Shown here: one piece after another, positions 1 through 5,513 of the stretch
Position numbering within the stretch: position 1 is the first letter of the stretch
Layout: every line of letters begins with the position of its first letter
Source: Acetobacteraceae bacterium
GTDB taxonomy: Bacteria; Pseudomonadota; Alphaproteobacteria; Acetobacterales; Acetobacteraceae
Direction of reading: 5' to 3'
Assembly: GCA_027323595.1 (NCBI GenBank)
Contig: DAHWBL010000340.1
Location: 1 to 11,126 of the forward strand
DNA: 11,126 bases
Position numbers and translations under genes: made by a program
The notes under the pieces: model-generated
Seen by the model: the letters and a program-made list of their open reading frames with translations, nothing else
What the model was told of the DNA's origin: nothing
Databases searched by the model: none

Positions 1-28
1 CCAGCCCGATCCGACGAACCCAGCGCAT
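1..28 (-). CDS. Start of an unidentified gene, cut by the left edge
   Basis: Only the first nine codons are visible, reading MRWVRRIGL on the minus strand. The start is chosen because a GGGGAG Shine-Dalgarno sequence lies six bases upstream (35-40), which is good spacing. A second ATG at 34 directly abuts that motif and is less likely. The N-terminus is basic (three arginines in six residues), as in a signal peptide or a first membrane helix, but nine residues cannot identify a family. It would be the next gene after the pseudouridine synthase on the same strand, separated by about 134 bases. It could still be a chance start. Confidence 0.35.
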
Positions 29-34
29 GATCAT

Positions 35-40
35 CTCCCC
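35..40 (-). promoter_or_regulatory. Ribosome binding site for the left-edge gene
   Basis: The minus strand reads GGGGAG six bases before the ATG at 28. It is the main evidence for a gene leaving the window on the left. Confidence 0.4.
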
Positions 41-109
41 GCAGCTCGCCAGCCCATCCTATCAGAATCGCGACGGCGATGGCGCGGCATACCGGCCCAA
101 GGCGTCGCC

Positions 110-187
110 GTCAGAACCGGCGCAGCGGCGCCGGCGTCAAAACCGGCGCGGCGCCGCCGGAGTCAAAACCGGCGCGGCGGCGGCGCC
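110..187. repeat. Three tandem copies of a 26-bp GC-rich repeat
   Basis: The units are 110-135, 136-161 and 162-187. Each begins GTC(A/G)(A/G)AACCGGCGC followed by a GC-only half. Units 2 and 3 are identical over their first 18 bases, and a more degraded unit may precede them at about 87-109. On the minus strand the first unit reached encodes the last residues and TGA stop (165-163) of the pseudouridine synthase; the other two lie beyond the stop. At a unit junction, GCGCCGG (128-134) and CCGGCGC (143-149) form a perfect 7-bp stem around an 8-base loop. It could therefore end or stabilise the mRNA, although there is no T-run after the stem. The period of 26 is not a multiple of three, so extra copies shift frame; each unit carries a TGA on the minus strand. 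Confidence 0.8.
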
Positions 188-1158
188 GACGGAATCGTGA
201 AGCCCAACCGCGTAAAACTCTCGCGCATATGCGCCGGCGGCTCCGCGTGCACCTCCAGCATGCCCCCGCCCGGGTGCGGCAGCAGCAGCGTGCGCGCGTG
301 CAGATGCAGCTTCTGCGCGAACCCCTCCACCCGCGCCGCCCAGGTGGGATCACGCATCACCCCATATTTCGGATCGCCCACGATGGGCGTGCCCAGCGCC
401 GCGCAATGCACCCGCAACTGGTGGGTGCGCCCGGTCAATGGCCGCAATTCCAGCCAGGACAGTTTGCGCGCCGCATGCTCCAGCGTGCGGTAATCGGTCA
501 TCGCGCGCGCCGCCGCGGGGTCGTCGCGCTCGGCGATGGCGCTGCGCGCGCCGTTGCCGTCGCGGGTGCGCACCAGCGCCGCGTCGATCCGCCCCTGCGG
601 GGGCATCGGCCGGCCGGCCACCAGCGCCCAATAGGTCTTTTCCATGTCGCGCCCGCGAAACCCCGCCGCCAGCTTGGCCGCCACCCCGGGGCTGCGCGCC
701 AGCAGCAGCACGCCGGAGGTGTCACGGTCCAGCCGGTGCACCAGCAGCGGCTTCTGCCCATCGCGCGACAGCGCCACCACCAGCGCGTCCAGATGCAGCG
801 CGATGTTCGGCCCGCCCTGCACCGGCAGGCCGAACGGCTTGTCGATCACGATCAGCTGCTCGTCCTGATACAGGATCATCCGCTCCAGCTCGGCGCGCAC
901 ACGCGGGTCCACCGGCACCGGCGCGGCGGGCATGGCGGGCGCGCCCGGCGGAGGCGTCGGCAACGGCGGCACCCGCACCATCTGCCCGGGCAGCAGCCGC
1001 GTGCCGGCCTCGGCGCGGTGCCCGTCCACGCGGATCTGCCCGGTGCGACACATTTTCTGCACCGCGCCCTGTCCGAGCGTGGGGAAATGCCGGCGGAACC
1101 ACCGATCCAGCCGGATTTCGGCCTCGTCCTCGCTCACCGCGCGCTGGCTCACGCTCAT
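163..1158 (-). CDS. RluA-family 23S rRNA pseudouridine synthase (RluC-like)
   Basis: This is a 331-residue cytoplasmic enzyme that isomerises specific uridines of ribosomal RNA to pseudouridine. An S4-type RNA-binding domain spans roughly residues 12-65 (RLDRWFRRHFP, then QIRVDGHRA). A proline-rich linker at about 65-84 leads to the catalytic domain from about 95, which opens VIDKPFGLPVQGG. The signature HRLDRDTSG at 141-149 contains the catalytic aspartate D144, and RPLTGRTHQLRVHC at 239-252 is the other family motif. S4 plus catalytic domain and the length fit RluC/RluD; the exact target uridine cannot be read from sequence, although RluC-type is likely. The ATG at 1158 overlaps the rarA stop as ATGA, implying translational coupling; a start ten codons upstream at 1188 would lie inside rarA and is less likely. 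The C-terminal SAPPPRRF tail is encoded by the 26-bp repeat and is probably not functional. Confidence 0.93.
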   Translation of the reverse strand: MSVSQRAVSEDEAEIRLDRWFRRHFPTLGQGAVQKMCRTGQIRVDGHRAEAGTRLLPGQMVRVPPLPTPPPGAPAMPAAPVPVDPRVRAELERMILYQDEQLIVIDKPFGLPVQGGPNIALHLDALVVALSRDGQKPLLVHRLDRDTSGVLLLARSPGVAAKLAAGFRGRDMEKTYWALVAGRPMPPQGRIDAALVRTRDGNGARSAIAERDDPAAARAMTDYRTLEHAARKLSWLELRPLTGRTHQLRVHCAALGTPIVGDPKYGVMRDPTWAARVEGFAQKLHLHARTLLLPHPGGGMLEVHAEPPAHMRESFTRLGFTIPSAPPPRRF

Positions 1159-2492
1159 GCCGGCCGCTCCCGCCGCAGTTTGGACCAATATTCCAGCCGC
1201 TTGGACACCTCGCGCTCGAAGCCGCGCGGCACCGGGCGATAGAAATTCTCCCGCGCCATGCCGTCGGGGAAATGGTCCTGGCCGGAGAACCCGTCCGGCG
1301 CGTCATGGTCGTAGGCGTAGCCGGCGCCGTAGCCGAGATCCTTCATCAGCGCGGTCGGCGCGTTCAGGATATGCGCCGGCGGCATCAGGCTGCCGGTGGC
1401 CCGCGCCGCGCGCATCGCCGCCCCCTGGGCGACATAGGCGGCGTTGGATTTCGGCGCGGTGGCCAGATACAGCAGCGCCTGCACGATCGCGAGTTCGCCT
1501 TCCGGGCTGCCCAGCCGCTCATAGGCCTCCCACCCGGCCAGCGCCTGCACCAGCGCCTGCGGGTCGGCCAGCCCGATATCCTCGCTGGCGAAGCGCACCA
1601 GCCGCCGGGCGATGAAGCGCGGGTCCTCGCCGCCGGCCAGCATCCGCGCCAGCCAATACAACGCCGCATCCGCGTCCGACCCGCGCAGCGATTTATGCAG
1701 CGCCGAGATCAGATTGTAATGCTCCTCGCGGTCACGGTCATACAGCGCCGCCCGCCGCGCGATCAGCCCGGACAAAGCGGCGGGGTCGAGCAGCGTGCCT
1801 GTCTGCTCGGCCAGCACCTGCTCGGCCATGTTGAGCAGATAGCGCCCGTCGCCATCGGCCATCGCCCGCAGCGCCGCCCGCGCCGCGCCGTCGAGTGGCA
1901 GCCCATGGCCGACCAGCGCCTCGGCGCGCACCAGCAGCAGCTCCAGCGCCGCATCATCCAGCCGGCGCAGCACCATCACCTGGCAGCGCGACAGCAGCGC
2001 GCCGTTCAGCGCGAAGGACGGGTTTTCGGTGGTCGCGCCCACCAGCACCAGCGTTCCATCCTCCACCACCGGCAGGAACCCGTCCTGCTGGGCGCGGTTG
2101 AAACGATGAATCTCATCGACGAACAGCAGCGTCCCGCCACCCAGGCGCCGGCGCTGCCGTGCCGCCTCGAACACCCGCTTGAGGTCGGCGACGCCGGAAA
2201 ACACCGCCGAGAGCTGCACGAACTCAAGCCCGGCGGCACCCGCCAGCAGCCGCGCGATGGTGGTCTTGCCCACGCCGGGCGGCCCCCACAGGATCAGCGA
2301 CGCAAGCCCCCCGCGCGCCAGCATCCGCGCCAGCGCGCCCTCCGGCCCGAGCAGATGCTCCTGTCCCACCACCTCGTCGAGCCGCCCCGGACGCAGTCGG
2401 TCGGCGAGCGGACGCGCCACCTCCGGCCCGCCATCGGGCGGGGCGAACAGATCGGTCGGGGGGGTCGCGTCCTGCATCGGGCCATGCGCCAT
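1155..2492 (-). CDS. rarA: Replication-associated recombination protein A (RarA/MgsA AAA+ ATPase)
   Basis: This 445-residue AAA+ ATPase is related to clamp loaders and RuvB. The family acts at stalled replication forks and interacts with single-strand DNA-binding protein. Visible motifs are the fork-family lead-in PLADRLRPGRLDEVVGQEHLLG (about 28-49), Walker A GPPGVGKT (70-77), Walker B LLFVDEIHRF (122-131), sensor 1 GATTENPSF (152-160) and the SRC motif with probable arginine finger R169. The C-terminal half has the RarA-specific region (HYNLISALHKSLRGSD, FASEDIGLADPQAL, GYAYDHD), giving essentially the length of the E. coli protein. The chosen ATG lies four bases after the stop of the upstream secreted-protein gene; no strong Shine-Dalgarno is seen. 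An ATG at 2477 is an alternative, and the frame stays open to 2681 only inside the upstream gene. The 3' end overlaps the pseudouridine synthase start. Confidence 0.95.
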   Translation of the reverse strand: MAHGPMQDATPPTDLFAPPDGGPEVARPLADRLRPGRLDEVVGQEHLLGPEGALARMLARGGLASLILWGPPGVGKTTIARLLAGAAGLEFVQLSAVFSGVADLKRVFEAARQRRRLGGGTLLFVDEIHRFNRAQQDGFLPVVEDGTLVLVGATTENPSFALNGALLSRCQVMVLRRLDDAALELLLVRAEALVGHGLPLDGAARAALRAMADGDGRYLLNMAEQVLAEQTGTLLDPAALSGLIARRAALYDRDREEHYNLISALHKSLRGSDADAALYWLARMLAGGEDPRFIARRLVRFASEDIGLADPQALVQALAGWEAYERLGSPEGELAIVQALLYLATAPKSNAAYVAQGAAMRAARATGSLMPPAHILNAPTALMKDLGYGAGYAYDHDAPDGFSGQDHFPDGMARENFYRPVPRGFEREVSKRLEYWSKLRRERPA

Positions 2493-2496
2493 GAAA

Positions 2497-2961
2497 CTAA
2501 GAAACCGGCGCCGGACAGCGCGGCCCCAGATGGGACCGAACCCGCGCCGGCGCCCGTCCATCGGCGGCTTCCTCCAGCAGGAAAAACGCCGCGTAATGGT
2601 CGGTATAGGCGAAAAACCGTCGCCCGTCCGGATCCTCGATGGCGCCGCTGTCATCGACCACGCGCTCACCCAGCGACCCATCGGCCAGCCGCACGGTGGT
2701 ATGGCCGCACAGCACGTAATCGACCCACCCGTCCGCCGGCGCCCGCGGCAGATCGACCGAGATAAGCCCGGTCGGCGCCGCCGCGCTCAGATCAAACCGC
2801 CCCACCGGGCTGCCATCGATGAAAACCTCGGTGACCTCGGCCACCTGGTCGGCCGCGAGCCCGTCCTCGATGACCAGCCGCGCGGCCAGCGCGGGAAACC
2901 CGAGCGCCACCAATGCCGCGCCCATCAGCCAAGGCCGAATGGCGCGCGGCAGGAGTATCAT
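2497..2961 (-). CDS. Small secreted protein of unknown function
   Basis: I do not recognise the family of this 154-residue protein. It begins with a credible Sec signal peptide: basic n-region (R6, R9), hydrophobic core at about 12-24 and a cleavage site after ALA near residue 26. The mature part is about 128 residues, acidic, with alternating hydrophobic stretches such as VTEVFIDGSPVGRFDL that suggest beta structure. It has two cysteines, C85 (VLCGH) and C149 (PRCPAP), which could form a disulfide in the periplasm. The stop lies four bases before the rarA start, so the two are probably co-transcribed, although a functional link is not implied. The only in-frame starts are this ATG and one at 2925, which would lack the basic n-region. 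The ATG at 2961 is part of the outer arm of a palindrome and has no normal Shine-Dalgarno sequence. Confidence 0.75.
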   Translation of the reverse strand: MILLPRAIRPWLMGAALVALGFPALAARLVIEDGLAADQVAEVTEVFIDGSPVGRFDLSAAAPTGLISVDLPRAPADGWVDYVLCGHTTVRLADGSLGERVVDDSGAIEDPDGRRFFAYTDHYAAFFLLEEAADGRAPARVRSHLGPRCPAPVS

Positions 2962-3011
2962 ACCAAATCTTGCGGACCGCGACCCTTTCGCGGTTCGCGG
3001 GATTTGGTATG
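2959..3011. repeat. 53-bp palindromic hairpin element (REP/MITE-like)
   Basis: The outer arms CATACCAAATC (2959-2969) and GATTTGGTATG (3001-3011) are perfect inverted repeats. Pairing continues inward through 2970-2982 with 2988-3000, all Watson-Crick except three G-T pairs, leaving a 5-base loop at 2983-2987. That gives one uninterrupted 24-bp stem. There is no T-run, so it is not a standard terminator. The minus-strand arm end is the ATG of the secreted-protein gene. Structure and position suggest a dispersed palindromic repeat that inserted at the 5' end of that gene; a fixed regulatory hairpin is the alternative. Confidence 0.8.
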
Positions 3012-3048
3012 CGCGCGGGTTGGCTGGGCGGCGCGCGCGAGACCAAGG

Positions 3049-3089
3049 GCTGATGCCATGGGTCGCGACCAGCGAAACATGGTATCAGC
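3049..3089. repeat. Second palindromic element downstream of minC
   Basis: The arms GCTGATGCCATG (3049-3060) and CATGGTATCAGC (3078-3089) pair over 12 bp with one G-T pair. Two mismatched positions follow, then four more pairs close a 5-base loop. It lies 33 bases past the minC-like stop on the minus strand. It shares the words ATACCA, GGTCGCG and GCGAAA with the neighbouring 53-bp palindrome, so the two may be diverged members of one family. A transcript-end role for minC is possible, but no T-tract follows the stem. Confidence 0.6.
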
Positions 3090-3113
3090 GGACGGCAGGT
3101 CGCTGGCCGCCCC

Positions 3114-3731
3114 CTACACCGCCGCGAACCGCACCACCGATCCGTCCAGCCAGACCATCGCCGGCTTGTCGATCAACGCGGGGTCGATCTCCTCGGCAAT
3201 CGCAAAAACACCGCCGATCGAGACCATCTCCGCGCCCAATCGCCGACAGAAAATCCGCCCGGTCGGCTCACCCACGATCGCGCGCCCCATCAGCGGCCCC
3301 AGCACATGGATCGAGCCGCCGGCAACCACCTCCGCACCGGACGCCACCGCGCCGACCACCGTCACATCACCACCATGGCGAACGCTCTGGCCGGACCGCA
3401 ATCCGCGCTCGACCGTCAACGACCGCGCCTCGGGCCGCGGCCCCTCGACCAGGCCAGCCTCGCTTCCGCCAGCGTGCAAAACCGGCGGCAAGCGCGCTGC
3501 TTCGGGTCCCAGCGCTTCGGCATCCACCCCGGCAAGTCCCACCACGCGCCCACCCCGTGCCGCCACCTCCCCCACCAATGCCCGCACGCCTGGGCCATGC
3601 AGGGCCAGGTCCGACAGATCCAGCACCACCGGCCCGCCCGCCTCCTCCGGCCCCAATGCCGCCAGCCATCCATAGACCGGCGCCACAGGCACCAGACGCC
3701 TGATCCGCCAGTTGCGCGCCCCGTCCGTCAT
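3114..3731 (-). CDS. minC: MinC-like septum site-determining protein
   Basis: This 205-residue cytoplasmic protein belongs to the family that blocks FtsZ ring assembly away from mid-cell, normally recruited to the membrane by MinD. The C-terminal domain (about 101-200) is clear: RSGQSVRHGGDVTVVG (112-127), then GGSIHVLGPLMGRAIVGE (138-155), the right-handed beta-helix core that dimerises and binds MinD, followed by RIFCRRLGAEMVSIGG. The N-terminal FtsZ-inhibiting part (about 8-85) is short and divergent but keeps a PVVLDLSDLA strand and a following helix. The ATG at 3731 is preceded by GGGGG at only 2-bp spacing, a tight but usable site. No minD or minE adjoins: the next gene in the same direction is an unrelated secreted protein, and upstream is a divergent aldolase operon. 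Confidence 0.85.
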   Translation of the reverse strand: MTDGARNWRIRRLVPVAPVYGWLAALGPEEAGGPVVLDLSDLALHGPGVRALVGEVAARGGRVVGLAGVDAEALGPEAARLPPVLHAGGSEAGLVEGPRPEARSLTVERGLRSGQSVRHGGDVTVVGAVASGAEVVAGGSIHVLGPLMGRAIVGEPTGRIFCRRLGAEMVSIGGVFAIAEEIDPALIDKPAMVWLDGSVVRFAAV

Positions 3732-3871
3732 ATCCCCCGCCCGTCAGTCAAACCGCATCCACCCGACAAACCCGCCAAAAATCCATCCAAAATGCAGCAT
3801 TGATCGATCCCGCCGCTTGCGCCTAACTGTCCGCCGGCGCCGAACAACCCGGCGCGACGATCGGGGGGAAA
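3732..3871. promoter_or_regulatory. Divergent intergenic region between minC and the aldolase operon
   Basis: This 140-bp spacer must hold the promoters for both directions. It is less GC-rich than its surroundings over 3741-3800, with A-rich patches, the short palindromes ATGCAGCAT (3792-3800) and GATCGATC (3802-3809), and a repeated ATCCA word. TTGATC at 3800-3805 resembles a -35 box on the plus strand, but the sequence 18 bases on (TAACTG) is a poor -10, so no exact promoter is called. Confidence 0.45.
3863..3870 (+). promoter_or_regulatory. Ribosome binding site of the aldolase gene
   Basis: GGGGGGAA ends one base before the ATG at 3872. The purine run is long and close to the start; it fixes that ATG as the first codon of the operon. 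Confidence 0.6.
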
Positions 3872-4597
3872 ATGACCACAATCGAGCTGCGCCTGAACGG
3901 CGCTGATCCAACCGTGATCGCCGACCTGGTCACCGGCAACCACATCCTGTTCGATCAAAACATCGTCGATGCGTTCGGCCATCTCTCGGTTCGCCACGAC
4001 CAGAACCCGAACCAGTATCTGATGTCGCGCCACCTCGCCCCTGGCCTCGTCACCGACGCTGATCTGCTCGCGTTCGATCTCGATTCCAATCCGGTCATCG
4101 ATCTTGGCGTCCGCTACTACAGCGAACGCTTCATCCATGGCGAGATCTACAAGGCCCGCCCAGACGTCGTCGCCATCGTGCATTGCCACGCACCCGCCCT
4201 CATCCCGTTCGCGGCCACCCGCCAGGCCCTGCGCCCGATCTATCACATGAGCGGCTTTCTGGGTTGCGGCTGCGCGCAATTCGACATTCGCGACAGCGCC
4301 GGCCAGACCGACATGCTGGTGCGCGATCCGTCGCGGGCACGCGCCCTGGCGCTCGCGCTCGGCACGAAACCGATGGCGCTGATGCGCGGCCATGGCGCCA
4401 CCATCGTCGGAAGTTCGATCCGCCAGGTGGTCTACCGCTCGGTCTACGCCACCATGAACGCGCGGCTGCAGCTCGACGCCGTCCGCCTCGGCGAACCCAT
4501 CTTCCTCGACGCGGAGGAAGCCGCGCTGGCGTCGGCCAGCAACGACAAGTCGCTCGATCGCGCCTGGAATCTCTGGAAGCGCGGGGTGGAATCGTAA
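3872..4597 (+). CDS. Class II aldolase/adducin family protein
   Basis: This 241-residue soluble, zinc-dependent enzyme belongs to the fold that includes L-fuculose-phosphate aldolase and L-ribulose-5-phosphate 4-epimerase. The motifs line up in order: GHLSVR (36-41), an acidic residue in the RYYSERFIHGE segment (E85, in the place of the family's catalytic glutamate), HCHA (104-107) with zinc ligands H104 and H106, and RGHGAT (172-177) with the third ligand H174. The family cleaves, epimerises or decarboxylates small hydroxy-acids and sugar phosphates; the substrate here cannot be told from sequence. Many members with this architecture, next to non-sugar transport genes, act on unphosphorylated molecules. 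It leads an operon with two binding proteins, the first starting one base after its stop. The unusual GCGC stretch at 131-134 is not a known family motif. Confidence 0.88.
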   Translation: MTTIELRLNGADPTVIADLVTGNHILFDQNIVDAFGHLSVRHDQNPNQYLMSRHLAPGLVTDADLLAFDLDSNPVIDLGVRYYSERFIHGEIYKARPDVVAIVHCHAPALIPFAATRQALRPIYHMSGFLGCGCAQFDIRDSAGQTDMLVRDPSRARALALALGTKPMALMRGHGATIVGSSIRQVVYRSVYATMNARLQLDAVRLGEPIFLDAEEAALASASNDKSLDRAWNLWKRGVES

Positions 4598-4598
4598 A

Positions 4599-5513
4599 AT
4601 GCTGCGCACACTTGCCCTGCTGCTTTTGGTCGCCGGCCCCGCCGCGGCACAAGACATCAAACTCGCCATCGGTTCATCGGCCGGCGCCGAATCGACGCCC
4701 ATCTTCGTCGCGGCCGACGAAGGTCTGTTCAAAAAACACGGGCTCGACGCCACCGTCACGCTGGTGCCCTTGATGCCCAACCTGCCGGCGGCCTTGATAT
4801 CCAATTCCGTGCAGATCGCCTTCATGACCGCGACAACCTTCCTACAGGCCGTCGCCGGCGGTCTGGATTTCGTCGCCGTCTCCGGCGGCTCGGTGACCAG
4901 TCACCAAAGCACCAACATCGCCTTCATCGCCGCCACCCAATCAGGCATCCACACCCCCGCCGACCTCGTCGGCCGCCGCGTCGGCGTGCCCGGTCTGGGC
5001 GCCTTCATGGACATCACCTTCCGCTACTGGCTGTCCGAAAAAAATGTCGACTGGCGCAAGGTCAATTTCGTCGAGACCACTTTCTCCTCGATGCGCGACC
5101 AATTGAAGGGCGGTGCCGTGGACGCGGTGGGCGGCATGGACCCGTATGCGAAATCCATCGTCGACGCCGGCACCGGATATGTCGTCGCCCAGTTTCTCCA
5201 GGAAGTGCCCGAAGGAAAGCCCGTCGCGCTGTTCGCCAGCCAACGAAGCTGGGCGCTCGCCAATCACGAAGCCATCGCCCGGTTTCGTGCCGCCTACACC
5301 GACGCCGTCGCCTTCGTCCAGACCAACCATGACAAGGCGCTGATGGATTTCGGCCATTACGTCAAATTGCCCCCCGCCGCCCTGCTCGCCACCGACACCG
5401 GACATTACCAGCCACAGCTCAGCGTGGAGCAGCTCCAATGGTGGATCGACGTCATGACCGCACAGGACAAATTCGCCGAAAAGCCCGACGCCAGCCATCT
5501 GATCGCGCCATGA
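4599..5513 (+). CDS. Exported ABC-type substrate-binding protein, NMT1/THI5-like (copy 1)
   Basis: This 304-residue periplasmic binding protein resembles the NMT1/THI5-SsuA-TauA type that delivers sulfonates, pyrimidine precursors, aromatic acids and similar small molecules to a transporter. A signal peptide occupies residues 1-17 (LALLLLVAGPAAA, cleavage before QD). The first lobe has the typical ESTPIFVAADEGLFKKHGLD (31-50), followed by MPNLPAALISNS (59-70), TTFLQAVAGGLD (79-90) and SGGSVTS (95-101); the hinge region carries GVPGLGAFMD. It is co-transcribed with the class II aldolase (1-nt gap) and overlaps the next gene as ATGA. No lipobox is present, so it is probably free in the periplasm. 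The ligand is unknown. Roughly half of its residues match the next protein, so the two arose by tandem duplication. Confidence 0.88.
   Translation: MLRTLALLLLVAGPAAAQDIKLAIGSSAGAESTPIFVAADEGLFKKHGLDATVTLVPLMPNLPAALISNSVQIAFMTATTFLQAVAGGLDFVAVSGGSVTSHQSTNIAFIAATQSGIHTPADLVGRRVGVPGLGAFMDITFRYWLSEKNVDWRKVNFVETTFSSMRDQLKGGAVDAVGGMDPYAKSIVDAGTGYVVAQFLQEVPEGKPVALFASQRSWALANHEAIARFRAAYTDAVAFVQTNHDKALMDFGHYVKLPPAALLATDTGHYQPQLSVEQLQWWIDVMTAQDKFAEKPDASHLIAP

Noticed and set aside
438..2765. A 775-codon open frame on the plus strand, opposite the pseudouridine synthase and rarA genes
   Set aside because: It is antisense to two well-identified genes. Its translation is rich in arginine, proline, alanine and histidine without any recognisable motif, the normal product of GC-rich sequence with few stop codons.
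2179..3675. A 498-codon plus-strand open frame spanning several minus-strand genes
   Set aside because: It crosses parts of three real genes and both palindromes, has low-complexity composition and no ribosome binding site.
3800..3829. Possible sigma-70 promoter (TTGATC, 18 bases, TAACTG) for the aldolase operon
   Set aside because: The -35 matches four of six bases but the -10 matches only two; in a 140-bp spacer this is expected by chance.
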